Below, in pieces: positions 15,364-23,954 of a stretch of DNA of 64,000 nucleotides; position 1 is the first letter of the stretch, and each line of letters starts with the position of its first letter. A program made the position numbers and the translations under genes. Source of the DNA: Solirubrobacter taibaiensis (GTDB taxonomy: Bacteria > Actinomycetota > Thermoleophilia > Solirubrobacterales > Solirubrobacteraceae); assembly GCA_027587225.1 (NCBI GenBank), contig JAPDDQ010000002.1, positions 124,001-188,000 of the forward strand. Reading direction: 5' to 3'. A model generated the notes under the pieces. The model did no database searches. It was not told where the DNA came from and saw only the letters and a list, made by a program, of their open reading frames with translations.

Positions 15364-16824
15364 CTACGTAGTTGTCCGCATCCGGGTCGCGTCTCCGTAC
15401 GGTGCGTCGCTGCGCTCGTACGGGCGGCCCAGGAGCATGTACGCGACGCCCGCGCCGGCCACGATCGCGCAGCCGATCACGACGATCCACTTGTCGGTCC
15501 AGGCCACGTCATCCCCGCCGCGCGGCCACGCGAGGTTGAGCGCGCCGCCGACGCCGTAGATCAGCGCGGCGATGTTGACGGCGAATCCGTACCGGCCGAG
15601 CGTGAACTTGCCGCTCGGGTTCCAGCCCTTGCTCCGCGCGATCAGGGCTGCGAGCACGACCATCTGGAACGCGATGTAGATGCCCGCGGAGGCGAAGCTG
15701 ATGACCTTCAGGAGCGCTGATTCGCTGACGACCTCTGCTATCGCGACGATGCACGCCGGCAGCAGACAGGCCACCGCGAGGGCGATCGGCGGGACGCCGC
15801 GGGCCTTGTTGAAGCTCGACAGCGCGCCGCTCGCGAACACCATCTTGTCGCGCGCGTACGAGTAGATGAGCCGGCTCGCCGCGGCCTGCAGACTGAGGAT
15901 GCAGGACACGAACGAGATCAGCACGATGATCGTGATGATCTTGCTGCCGACGCTGCCGAACACGTCGCTGAAGACGCTGCCCACCGGGTCCGCGTTCTCG
16001 CCGCTGATGATCGCGTTGAAGTCGGGCTGGGCCAGGATGAGCGCAGCCGTGATCAGCAGCGCCGCCGCGCCGCCGACGTAGATCGTGCGGCGCATCGCCT
16101 TCGGGATCGTCCCGCCCGGGTCCGGCACCTCCTCGGCCACGTCGCCACACGCCTCGAAGCCGTAAAAGAGGTAGAGCCCGAGCAGGCTGGCCGCGAGGAA
16201 CGCGCCGAGGTAGCTGCCGTCGCCCTGGGTGCCGAGCCCGTCGAACAACACGCTGAAGTCGTGCTGGCGCTCGAACAGCAGCAGCCACAGGCCCACCGCG
16301 AGCGCGCCGATCAGCTCGGCGACGAACCCCGCCATCGCCACACGGCCGAGCGTCTTGGTGCCGCTCAGGTTGATCAGCAGGCACAGCACCATGAGAGCGG
16401 CCGCGATCAACACGGTCGTGAACCGGGACGGCGTGAAGCCGAAGAGGGAGCCGACGAAGACCACGGCGCCGGTGGAGACACTGGCCACCGTCGCGATCAA
16501 CGCCCAGCCATAGATCCAGCCGGTCAGCCACGCCCATCTTCTGCCGATGAGTCTGCGCGCCCACGGGTAGATCCCGCCCGCGACCGGGAACTGCGCGACG
16601 ATCTCCGCGAACACGAGCGCCACGAGCAGCTGCCCGATCCCGCAGATCACGATGCTCCAGATCATCGGCGGCCCACCCGCCACGAACCCCAGCGCGAACA
16701 CGCTGTAGATGCCGACCACCGGCGACAGATACGTGAACCCGAGCGCGAAGTTCTCCCGCAGCGACATCCGCCGCTCGAAATGACTCTCGTACCCGAGTTC
16801 CTTCAACCTGGCGGCGTCGTCCAT
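15364..16824 (-). CDS. APC-superfamily amino-acid permease
   Basis: 486 residues from ATG 16824, about 12 membrane helices. The N-terminus (LKELGYESHFERRMSLRENF, then ALGFTYLSPVVGIYSVFALG) matches the APC amino acid/polyamine/GABA permease group; helix 3 has the conserved PVAGGIYPWARRL, and a later block reads FYGFEACGDVAEEVPDPG. A 29-residue upstream extension is possible, but the family begins near MDDAARLKELGY, which is why 16824 is chosen. It is divergent from the AbiEi/DUF559 remnant with about 85 bases between. The substrate cannot be read from sequence. Confidence 0.9.
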   Translation of the reverse strand: MDDAARLKELGYESHFERRMSLRENFALGFTYLSPVVGIYSVFALGFVAGGPPMIWSIVICGIGQLLVALVFAEIVAQFPVAGGIYPWARRLIGRRWAWLTGWIYGWALIATVASVSTGAVVFVGSLFGFTPSRFTTVLIAAALMVLCLLINLSGTKTLGRVAMAGFVAELIGALAVGLWLLLFERQHDFSVLFDGLGTQGDGSYLGAFLAASLLGLYLFYGFEACGDVAEEVPDPGGTIPKAMRRTIYVGGAAALLITAALILAQPDFNAIISGENADPVGSVFSDVFGSVGSKIITIIVLISFVSCILSLQAAASRLIYSYARDKMVFASGALSSFNKARGVPPIALAVACLLPACIVAIAEVVSESALLKVISFASAGIYIAFQMVVLAALIARSKGWNPSGKFTLGRYGFAVNIAALIYGVGGALNLAWPRGGDDVAWTDKWIVVIGCAIVAGAGVAYMLLGRPYERSDAPYGDATRMRTTT

Positions 16825-16909
16825 GGCGCGGAAACATTTCACGCTCTGCGGACAGACTTGTGGCAATTGCGTCTTGTTTCGTCGGGGCGCCCCGCGGGAT
16901 CGTTCGCCC

Positions 16910-17719
16910 ATGCCGCGCGACCGTCGAGAAACCCACGCTCTACGTGGAAAAGTCGACGCTCGCGTGGCGGAGATGGCAGCCCGCCAATGGGGCGTCGTGA
17001 ACCTCGCGGAACTCCGCGCCTGCGGGTTGACGAGCGCGATCGAGATGCGCGTCGAAGCCGGCCGGCTCTTCCGCGTGCATCGTGGTGTCTATGCGGTCGG
17101 GATACCCCGCCTCTCTCTCAATGGCCGTTTCCTGGCCGCGGTCATGGCCTGTGGCGAAGGAGCTGTCCTCAGCCACTACTCGGCCGCCGTTCTCTGGGGC
17201 CTGCGCACATGGATCGAGCACCTCCCCGACGTGACGGGACCCGACCTGCGCACACGCGCGGGCATCAACGTTCATCGCTCGAGCAACATCGAATCCACGG
17301 TCCACCTCGGCATTCCCGTCGTTACTCCCGCGCCGGCCTTGTTCGACATCGCGCCGACCGTCCCGCCGTGGTCTCTCCGCGGCGCGGTCAACGAGGCCCT
17401 CAACCTTCGCCTCATCGAACCCGTCGACCTCATCCGCCACCACGGCCGCGGGGCCGCCCAGCTCCGAGCGGTACTGGCGACGGCGGCACCGACCAAGTCC
17501 GAGAACGAGAACCTCGTGCTGCATCTCCTCGACGAGGCCGGCATCCGCAAACCGCTCGTGAACCCCACAATCGCCGGCACCCGCCTCATCCCCGACTTCC
17601 TCTGGCCCGCGCACAAGCTGGGCCGAGATCACTACCCGTCCCGACCGGATGGTCGGCCGGGTTCTCAGGAACCTCCAAGGGAAGGCACAGGCCGTTATCG
17701 GGCTCTGAGTCGATGGTGA
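16910..17719 (+). pseudogene. AbiEi-like antitoxin-domain/DUF559 protein, C-terminally truncated
   Basis: A reading frame of 269 residues whose first 230 look like the common actinobacterial AbiEi_4-DUF559 protein: winged-helix start (VAEMAARQWGVVNLAELRAC), VHRGVYAVG, AVLSHYSAAVLWGL, GIPVVTPAPALFDIA, then the DUF559 start SENENLVLHLLDEAGIRKPL and LIPDFLWPAHKLG. At that point relatives continue with a nuclease core of the type LIVEVDGWxxH, but here the frame runs into Pro/Arg-rich sequence (about from 17620) and stops at 17719. The vsr-like endonuclease half is missing, so the gene is probably decayed. The foreign tail is the promoter region of the next gene. GTG near 16961 is another possible start. 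Confidence 0.65.
17662..17680 (+). promoter_or_regulatory. Candidate response-regulator box upstream of the GT39 gene
   Basis: TTCTCAGGAACCTCCAAGG lies about 45 bases before the glycosyltransferase start. It holds two imperfect CTCAGG/CTCCAAGG half-sites spaced about one helical turn, like direct repeats bound by OmpR-family envelope-stress regulators such as MprA. It overlaps the degenerate end of the AbiEi/DUF559 frame, consistent with that end being non-coding. Confidence 0.3.
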
Positions 17720-17723
17720 CCAC

Positions 17724-19742
17724 ATGTCGACCCTCGTCCTTCCTCAGCCGCGCCGCCGGGCCGGTTCTCTTTCAGCGCTCCGGGCGCTCGCCCAACGACC
17801 TGAGCTGCTCGTGCTGCTGGCCCTCGCGGGCGGGCTGAATCTGTGGGCGCTCGACCTCAACGGGTACGCCAACGACTACTACGCGGCCGCGGTGCGGTCG
17901 ATGACGCAGTCCTGGCATGCGTTCCTGTACGGCTCGTTCGACGCCGCCGGGCTGCAGACGGTGGACAAGCCGCCGCTCGCGCTGTGGGTGCAGGCGTTGT
18001 CCGCGCGCGTGTTCGGCTTCAACTCGTGGGCGTTGCTGGTGCCGCAGGCGCTGATGGGCGTCGCGACCGTCGGGCTCACGTACGACCTTGCGCGGTCGCG
18101 GTTCGGCCGCTCCGCCGGGTTCGTCGCGGGCCTGACGCTCGCGCTGACGCCGATCACGGTCGCGATCTCGCGCCACAACAACCCGGACGCGCTGCTGGTG
18201 CTCTGCCTCGTCGGCGCCGTGTGGGCGCTCGACCGCGGTCTGCGCAAGGAGGGCAGCCTGAAGTGGCTCGTGCTCAGCGGCGTGTTCGTCGGGCTCGGGT
18301 TCGAGACCAAGATGGCCGCGGCGCTCCTGGTCGTGCCGGGGCTCGCGCTCGCGTGGTTCTGGGTCGCGCCGAAGGGTCGCGTCACCGCCGTCAAGCAGCT
18401 GCTCGTGGGTGGCGCGGCGATGGCCGCGGTCAGCCTCGCGTGGCCGATGCTGATGTGGCTGACGCCCGCGTCCGATCGTCCGTACATCTCCGGCACGGAC
18501 GACAACTCGATCTGGTCGCTGATCCTCGGCTACAACGGCCTCGGCCGCCTGTTCGGTCAGAGCGGCGGCCCGGGCGGCGCCACGGGCGGTGGTGGTGGCG
18601 GCGTCTTCGGCGGCGAAGCCGGCCCGGCGCGTCTGCTCAACGCCGCGCTCGGTGGCCAGGCGGGTTGGCTGATCGGGTTCGCGCTCGTCGCGGGCCTCGG
18701 CCTCCTGCTCACCTCGCGACTGAGGCGCGATGACGCTCGCACGGGCTACCTGATCGCGGTCGGCGGCGCGTTCGCCGTGACGGCGGTCGCGTTCAGCCGC
18801 GCGCAGGGCATCTTCCACCCGTATTACGTGTCCGCGCTCGCGCCGTTCACCGCGCTGCTGGTCGGCGCCGGCTGGAGCCTGATGCGCAACCGCGCCTGGG
18901 CGCCGCTGCTGCTCGCGGGCGGCATTGCGACCGAGCTGGTCGTGATCGCCAACAGCGCGGCAGACCTCAACTGGCTGACGGGCGTGCTGCTGGTCGGTGG
19001 CGCGGTGGCCGCGGCGGCGATCGTGTTCGCCCCGAAGCTCCGCACGGCGGCAGCGGCGGCCGCGATCGGCCTGCTGCTGCTCGCGCCGGCCTCCTGGGCG
19101 GTGCAGACGGTCGGCCATGCGACGAGCTCGACGTTCCCGGCCGGCGGCCCGAACGGCTCGTCGATGGGGATGGGCGGCGGCCCGGGTGGCGGCGGCGGTG
19201 GCCGCGGCGGGTTCGGTGGCGGGCAGCCGCCGGCCGGCATGACGCCTCCGAGTGGGAACAGCCAGGGCGGGACCAACGGCGGCGGGTTCGCGCCGGGCGC
19301 GGGCGGCAGCTCGTCCGGCTCGGCCGGGTCGTCCGGCACGAACAGCGGCGGCCCGGGCGGCGGTGGCGGCATGTTCGGCGGCGACACCAGCGCGCTGACC
19401 GAGGCGGTCGCGCACGCCAAGGCCAACGGCGGCGGCACGGTCGTGGTCTCCAGCCAGTCGGGCGCGTCGCAGTCGATCATCCAGTCCGGCGCCGACGTCG
19501 CCGCGATCGGCGGGTTCTCCGGCCGCGAGACCGTGGTCACGACCGAATGGCTCGCGGACGCCGTGGCCGACGGGCGGGTCCGCTGGATCATCACGTCGAC
19601 CAGCGGCGGCATGGGTCAGGACGGCCGGACCGGCGCGACGGACGCGATGGCGATCGCGGCCGAGGTCGGCAAGGCCACGAGCGTCGACGGGCTCTACGAC
19701 CTGCAGGGCACCGCGGACGCGATCCGCGCGGCTGGCGCGTAG
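17724..19742 (+). CDS. GT39-family (ArnT/YkcB-like) membrane glycosyltransferase
   Basis: 672 residues, about 12 membrane helices. Residues 1-90 carry the polyprenyl-phosphate-sugar transferase signature: NLWALDLNGYANDYYAAAVR with the acidic N-D site, followed by LQTVDKPPLALWVQALSARV. It is expected to transfer a sugar from a lipid carrier to an envelope acceptor on the outside of the membrane. Two glycine-rich insertions are striking: a short one near residues 280-300 and a long Gly/Ser/Asn stretch near 475-560 before a soluble C-terminal domain (TVVVSSQSGASQSIIQSGAD; AAIGGFSGRE). This layout is seen in actinobacterial YkcB homologues. The upstream spacer holds a possible response-regulator site. 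Confidence 0.88.
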   Translation: MSTLVLPQPRRRAGSLSALRALAQRPELLVLLALAGGLNLWALDLNGYANDYYAAAVRSMTQSWHAFLYGSFDAAGLQTVDKPPLALWVQALSARVFGFNSWALLVPQALMGVATVGLTYDLARSRFGRSAGFVAGLTLALTPITVAISRHNNPDALLVLCLVGAVWALDRGLRKEGSLKWLVLSGVFVGLGFETKMAAALLVVPGLALAWFWVAPKGRVTAVKQLLVGGAAMAAVSLAWPMLMWLTPASDRPYISGTDDNSIWSLILGYNGLGRLFGQSGGPGGATGGGGGGVFGGEAGPARLLNAALGGQAGWLIGFALVAGLGLLLTSRLRRDDARTGYLIAVGGAFAVTAVAFSRAQGIFHPYYVSALAPFTALLVGAGWSLMRNRAWAPLLLAGGIATELVVIANSAADLNWLTGVLLVGGAVAAAAIVFAPKLRTAAAAAAIGLLLLAPASWAVQTVGHATSSTFPAGGPNGSSMGMGGGPGGGGGGRGGFGGGQPPAGMTPPSGNSQGGTNGGGFAPGAGGSSSGSAGSSGTNSGGPGGGGGMFGGDTSALTEAVAHAKANGGGTVVVSSQSGASQSIIQSGADVAAIGGFSGRETVVTTEWLADAVADGRVRWIITSTSGGMGQDGRTGATDAMAIAAEVGKATSVDGLYDLQGTADAIRAAGA

Positions 19743-19790
19743 ACACCACCGATGAGTTTCACCCCGCGGCGTAGTCTTGGCTCTTAAGGG

Positions 19791-22100
19791 GTGGCACCGG
19801 GGCGTGCTTCCTTCTCACCACTCACACCGGTAGTGCGCCCGCTCTCCACTCCTCTCCTGAAGCTGATGGTCCGCCGCGAGCGGCTCGTGTTCTTCGAGCC
19901 CGGCGGCGGACCTGATGCGCGTACGGACGAGGTGCTCGCGCGCGTCGAGGCGAGGGCCGCGGAGCTGGGCTATGTGTTCAGCGTCGGGCTCTTCGCGGCG
20001 CTGAACGTCACGCCTTCCGCCGAGCTCGCCGGCCTCGGCGACGACCTGCTCGAGCACCTCGCGAAAGAGCGCGGCGCCCACGTCGCCCACGTGCCGCTGT
20101 TCCGCAACTTCCCGGACTCCACACCCGAGGACACGTACGAGCTCTATCTCGAGCGCACGCTCACGCACGTGTTCGCCAGCCCTGAGCAGCCGTGCCTGAA
20201 CTGCACGAACGTCGACCACGTGTACGTGCTCGACCCGTGCGGGCACCTCGTGTGCACGACGTGCTGGGACGCGAGGGACTACAGCGCGTGCCCGATCTGC
20301 CACCGACGGATCGACCTGGACAGCCCGTTCGCGCAGCCCGCACCCGCTCGCGAGCCGCTCTGGGACGCGCGGGCGCTCACGCTGCTCGACGTGGGCCGCG
20401 ACCTCGACGACACCGCCACCCGCGTCTACACGGCGTTGCTCGCCCGCACCACGCCGCTTTCGCCCCAGGACCGCGAGGACCTCGTCGCGCTCGTCCGCCG
20501 CTGCGGCGTCGAGCTCGTGCCGGCGCACATCCCCGTGCGCGAGACGATGGCGCTGATCTTCGGGACGTGGCTCGAGTTCGACCTTGTCCGCCCGCACCTG
20601 AAGACCGCGACCGACGTCCTGCGCGTGCTGATCGTCGCGCTCGGCGGCGAGGCCGACCTGGTCAAGCTGCCGAAGCCGCTCCCGAACATCCCGCGACCGA
20701 TCCGGCGCTTCGTCCTGCAATCGCTCGAAGGCCTTCCGCAGGACCAGCTCGCCGAGGACGTCCGCCGCCACGCGCAGCATTGGAAGCGGATCGGCGAGAA
20801 GCTGCACCCGTACGAGTTCCAGGCTCGCTACCCGAACACGGCGCTGGCGTTCGCCGCGATCCGCCGCACGCGCGTGGACGACGACTTCACCGCCGGGGCC
20901 GCGGCGACGGTCACGCGTGAGCGCGTGCGCCTGAGAACGTTCGCCACCCAGCTCGAGGAGGCGCTCGCGGCCCAGGACGTCGAGCTCGCGCTGGAGCTGG
21001 CGCAGCGCCGCCCCGGCGAGCTCGTCCGTCGCCTCGACCATTTGCTGCGCCTCGGCGCGCCCGTCGTTCCCGCGCTCCAACAGGCCGCGCCCGACGTCGC
21101 CACGCCCGTCCTGCTCACCGCGATGGCCTCGATCCGCGCGCGCACCCGCCCACTGGCGAAGCGCGTCTTCTTCCCGCGCGGGGAGGTCACGAACGCGTAC
21201 GCCACCGACGACAAGCGCCCGCCCATCCCGCAGGCCGACATCGACGCCGTCGTCGACGCCATCCAGCACGAGCTCATCGCCCGCGCCGCGCGCGAGGAAC
21301 CCCTCGACACCGTCGAGCTCGACGAAGGCCTGAAGGACCTGACCGTCCCGTTCCGGCAGCGCCACGCTGCCCGCCAGCTGCACACCGTCCCGCGCGGGAG
21401 CCGGATTCCGCTGCCGGACGCGGACACCCTGCGCCTGTTCCTGCACTGGACGCAGCCGGACGACCAGCGCGTGGACCTCGACCTGAGCGTCCTGCTCTAC
21501 GACGCCGGCTGGCGCATGCGCGGCCAGTGCGACTACACCGCCCTGCGCTTCGAGGACGGCGCCACGCACTCCGGCGACCTCACGTCCGCACCCGCCCCGC
21601 TCGGCGCGTCCGAGTTCGTGGACCTGAACCTCCCGGCCCTCAAAGCCGCCGGAGTCCGTCACTTGGTCATGGTCGTCTTCTCCTACAACGACGTCCCATT
21701 CGACGCGATGACCGACGCGTTCGCGGGCTTCATGTCGAATCGAACCGAGCAGGGTGAGATCTTCGACCCGCGCACCGTCGAGCAGCGCTTCGACCTGCAG
21801 GGCAACGCGAAGATCGGCGTCCCGGCGATTCTCGACCTCGACCAGCACCAGCTGCTGTGGGCGGACGTGAACCTCCCGCCGACCCTGCGCTTCCACAGCG
21901 CCGCGGGCTACCGCGCCACACTCGCCCACGTCGGCCACGATCTGCAGGCCTACTTCGGCGCCGGCGCGCGCCCGAGTCAGTGGGACGTCGCCGTCATCGA
22001 CGCGGCCGCTCGCGCACGGCGCGTCGTCGTCCGTCGCCGGGACGGCAGCGTCGACTCCTACACCGCAGAGCCGACGCCGGCGTTCATCGCCCGGCTCTAA
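19791..22100 (+). CDS. RING-finger/TerD-like protein of the MXAN_6230/SCO0854 type
   Basis: 769 residues. A complete C3HC4 RING-type zinc motif lies at about 135-170: CLNC, 11 residues, CGHLVCTTC, then CPIC, with spacing matching eukaryotic RING fingers. A long alpha-helical middle follows (170-540). The C-terminal 545-700 region (HWTQPDDQRVDLDLSVLLYD, then YTALRFEDGATHSGDLTSAP and FVDLNLPAL) resembles a TerD domain, the calcium-binding fold of tellurite and stress-response Ter systems. The layout fits the bacterial family named after MXAN_6230 and SCO0854. Biochemical function is not known to me; ubiquitin-like ligation is not implied. GTG 19791 is used; GTG 19833 is an alternative. Confidence 0.82.
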   Translation: MAPGRASFSPLTPVVRPLSTPLLKLMVRRERLVFFEPGGGPDARTDEVLARVEARAAELGYVFSVGLFAALNVTPSAELAGLGDDLLEHLAKERGAHVAHVPLFRNFPDSTPEDTYELYLERTLTHVFASPEQPCLNCTNVDHVYVLDPCGHLVCTTCWDARDYSACPICHRRIDLDSPFAQPAPAREPLWDARALTLLDVGRDLDDTATRVYTALLARTTPLSPQDREDLVALVRRCGVELVPAHIPVRETMALIFGTWLEFDLVRPHLKTATDVLRVLIVALGGEADLVKLPKPLPNIPRPIRRFVLQSLEGLPQDQLAEDVRRHAQHWKRIGEKLHPYEFQARYPNTALAFAAIRRTRVDDDFTAGAAATVTRERVRLRTFATQLEEALAAQDVELALELAQRRPGELVRRLDHLLRLGAPVVPALQQAAPDVATPVLLTAMASIRARTRPLAKRVFFPRGEVTNAYATDDKRPPIPQADIDAVVDAIQHELIARAAREEPLDTVELDEGLKDLTVPFRQRHAARQLHTVPRGSRIPLPDADTLRLFLHWTQPDDQRVDLDLSVLLYDAGWRMRGQCDYTALRFEDGATHSGDLTSAPAPLGASEFVDLNLPALKAAGVRHLVMVVFSYNDVPFDAMTDAFAGFMSNRTEQGEIFDPRTVEQRFDLQGNAKIGVPAILDLDQHQLLWADVNLPPTLRFHSAAGYRATLAHVGHDLQAYFGAGARPSQWDVAVIDAAARARRVVVRRRDGSVDSYTAEPTPAFIARL

Positions 22101-22249
22101 GCGTCCGCGTTCGAGTGCTGGTCGGTGTCGCCCAGCGGCGAGTCGTCATCCGCGGGCGCCGCCGGCGGCGTGTCTTTGTTCTCTGAAGCGTCCCCGCCCT
22201 CGGCACCGGGAGCGTTGTCGTCCGTTCGGTCCTTCTCGTCATCAGCCAT
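22097..22249 (-). CDS. Acidic 50-residue microprotein, unknown
   Basis: ATG 22249 to a TAG overlapping the end of the RING gene by four bases. Composition is extreme: about a third Asp/Glu with Ala, Pro and Asn, no hydrophobic core and no cysteine, ending DSPLGDTDQHSNADA, so probably disordered. It is divergent from the RsbR gene with 37 bases between the two starts. I cannot name a family. It may be a small acidic partner or simply a disordered conserved protein; the possibility that it is not translated remains. Confidence 0.5.
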   Translation of the reverse strand: MADDEKDRTDDNAPGAEGGDASENKDTPPAAPADDDSPLGDTDQHSNADA

Positions 22250-22286
22250 TGACGTCGCCCTACCCAGCTTGGATAGGGTCCACCCA

Positions 22287-23150
22287 ATGAGCGAGGGATT
22301 GTCAGTCATCGAAACGGTGCTGCGGGAACAGCGGACGGAACTGCTGGACGCCTGGGTCAAGGCACAGCTCGCCGCCCCCGGCGTACGCACCGATCTCATC
22401 AGTGAGAGCGAACTGCGGGTCGAGAGCGACCGCTTCCTGACCGCACTGGCCGCCGCCCTGTCGACGGATGGCGCCGCCACGGACGTCTCCGCCCCGGCGT
22501 GGGACGCGGTGCGCGAGCAGCTCACCAACCTCTCGCGCACGCGCGCGACGCGCGGGTTCACGCCGACCGAGACGGCGACGTTCGTGTTCTCGCTCAAAGA
22601 GCCGCTGTTCGACATGCTGCGCGGCAAGGACGTCGACATCGTCGGCGCGATCTGGGCCGCGACCCAGCTCATCGACAGCTTCGGCCTGTTCACGTCCGAG
22701 GCGTATCTGCGCTCACGTGAAGAGGTCATCCGGCGCCAGCAGGACGAGCTGATCGAGCTCTCGACGCCCGTCGTCAAGCTCTGGAACGGCGTTGTCGCGC
22801 TGCCGCTCATCGGCACGCTCGACAGCGCGCGCACACAGGTCGTGATGGAGAGCCTGCTCGAGAAGATCGTCGAGACCGACTCCGCGATCGCGATCATCGA
22901 CATCACCGGTGTCCCGACCGTCGACACGATGGTGGCCCAGCATCTGCTCAAGGCCGTCACCGCGGCCCGTCTGATGGGCGCCGACTGCATCATCAGCGGC
23001 ATCCGCCCGCTGATCGCGCAGACGATCGTGCACCTCGGCCTCGACCTCTCCGAAGTCACCACCAAGTCCAGCCTCGCCGACGCCGTGACCGTCGCACTCG
23101 AGCGCACGGGCCACCAGATCGTCCGCCGCCGCGCGCCGGCCGCGGAGTAG
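22287..23150 (+). CDS. rsbR: RsbR-like stressosome protein (STAS)
   Basis: 287 residues. N-terminal half (1-150) is a helical sensor domain of the RsbR/RsbRD type (ELLDAWVKAQLAAPGV; ATRGFTPTETATFVFSLKEP). A linker with IRRQQDELIELSTPVVKLWN, the typical RsbR junction, leads to a C-terminal STAS domain holding the threonine sites IDITGVPTVDTMVAQHLLKA. In Bacillus such proteins form the stressosome core with RsbS and release RsbT after phosphorylation of these threonines. It is the first gene of a tightly packed operon (8 bases to RsbS). The signal sensed is unknown. Confidence 0.9.
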   Translation: MSEGLSVIETVLREQRTELLDAWVKAQLAAPGVRTDLISESELRVESDRFLTALAAALSTDGAATDVSAPAWDAVREQLTNLSRTRATRGFTPTETATFVFSLKEPLFDMLRGKDVDIVGAIWAATQLIDSFGLFTSEAYLRSREEVIRRQQDELIELSTPVVKLWNGVVALPLIGTLDSARTQVVMESLLEKIVETDSAIAIIDITGVPTVDTMVAQHLLKAVTAARLMGADCIISGIRPLIAQTIVHLGLDLSEVTTKSSLADAVTVALERTGHQIVRRRAPAAE

Positions 23151-23158
23151 GGCGAGCC

Positions 23159-23569
23159 ATGGACCGCGTGAACCGCATCCCGATCCTCAAGCTCGGGCAC
23201 CTGTTGCTGGTGAGCATCCAGGTCGACATGCACGACCGGATGGCGCTCGCGCTGCAGGAGGATCTCGCCGAGCGGATCTCGGTGACCGGCGCCCGCGGCG
23301 TGCTGATCGACATCTCCGGCCTGGAGTTCATCGACTCCTTCATCGGGCGCATGCTGTCCGACATCGCCGGGATCGCCCGCGTCCTGGACGCCGACACCGT
23401 GGTCGTCGGCATGCGCCCCGTGGTGGCGATCACGCTCGTGGATCTCGGCCTGACGCTCCCGGGTGTCCGCACCGCCCTGACCGTGGAACGCGGCATGGAC
23501 ATGCTCCCCGCACCGACCGTCGTAGACGAGTACGACGACGAGGAGGCGGACGGCGCTGGCGACCGATGA
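23159..23569 (+). CDS. rsbS: RsbS-like stressosome STAS protein
   Basis: 136 residues, a single STAS domain. The phosphorylation loop ISGLEFIDSFIGRMLSDIAG matches the RsbS signature with the conserved serine in IDSF. The C-terminus adds an acidic tail (VVDEYDDEEADGAGDR) not usual in RsbS. Known role in Bacillus: with RsbR it sequesters RsbT until phosphorylated. The gene contains the ribosome site (AGGAGG at 23541-23546) of the overlapping RsbT gene. Confidence 0.92.
   Translation: MDRVNRIPILKLGHLLLVSIQVDMHDRMALALQEDLAERISVTGARGVLIDISGLEFIDSFIGRMLSDIAGIARVLDADTVVVGMRPVVAITLVDLGLTLPGVRTALTVERGMDMLPAPTVVDEYDDEEADGAGDR
23541..23546 (+). promoter_or_regulatory. Shine-Dalgarno AGGAGG that points to the CTG start of rsbT
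   Basis: A perfect AGGAGG inside the acidic tail of rsbS, nine bases before CTG 23556. No ATG, GTG or TTG occurs in frame between the upstream stop (23523) and GTG 23601. It decides the start of the rsbT gene. Confidence 0.55.
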
Positions 23570-23954
23570 GGCCCTCCCGCTGCGCACGGACGAGGACGTC
23601 GTGCGCGCGCGTCATCGCGTGCGGGAGCTGGCGCAACAGGCCGGGCTGCGGCTCGTCGACCAGACGAAGTTCGTCACCGCCGTCTCCGAGCTGGCGCGCA
23701 ACACGATCATCCACGGTGGCGGCGGCCGGCTGAGCGCCGGCATGCTGCAGGAAGGCGCCCGCCAGGGCGTCTACGCGACGTTCGAGGATGACGGGCCGGG
23801 CATTCCGGACTTCCAGATGGCGCTGACCGACGGCTTCAGCACCGGAAAGGGCCTCGGGCTGGGCTTCGGCGGCGCCCGGCGACTCGTGAACGAGTTCGAC
23901 GCACGCCCGAACCCGACCGGTGGCACGATCGTGCGCGTGGCCACATGGCGCTGA
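23556..23954 (+). CDS. rsbT: RsbT-like serine/threonine kinase, probable CTG start
   Basis: 132 residues from CTG 23556, an ATPase/kinase of the GHKL fold that in Bacillus phosphorylates RsbS/RsbR and activates the RsbU phosphatase. Motifs: N box KFVTAVSELARNTIIHGGGG, G1 box DDGPGIPDF, G2 box GKGLGLGFGGARRLV. The first canonical start, GTG 23601, would remove the strand and helix (LPLRTDEDVVRARHRVREL) that every RsbT has. A perfect AGGAGG lies nine bases before CTG 23556, so that codon is the likely start, overlapping rsbS by 14 bases. The end overlaps the next gene by 10 bases. Confidence 0.85.
   Translation: MATDEALPLRTDEDVVRARHRVRELAQQAGLRLVDQTKFVTAVSELARNTIIHGGGGRLSAGMLQEGARQGVYATFEDDGPGIPDFQMALTDGFSTGKGLGLGFGGARRLVNEFDARPNPTGGTIVRVATWR

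Noticed and set aside
19815..21938. Open minus-strand frame of 707 codons
   Set aside because: Antisense to the RING/TerD-like gene; no start context and no domain.
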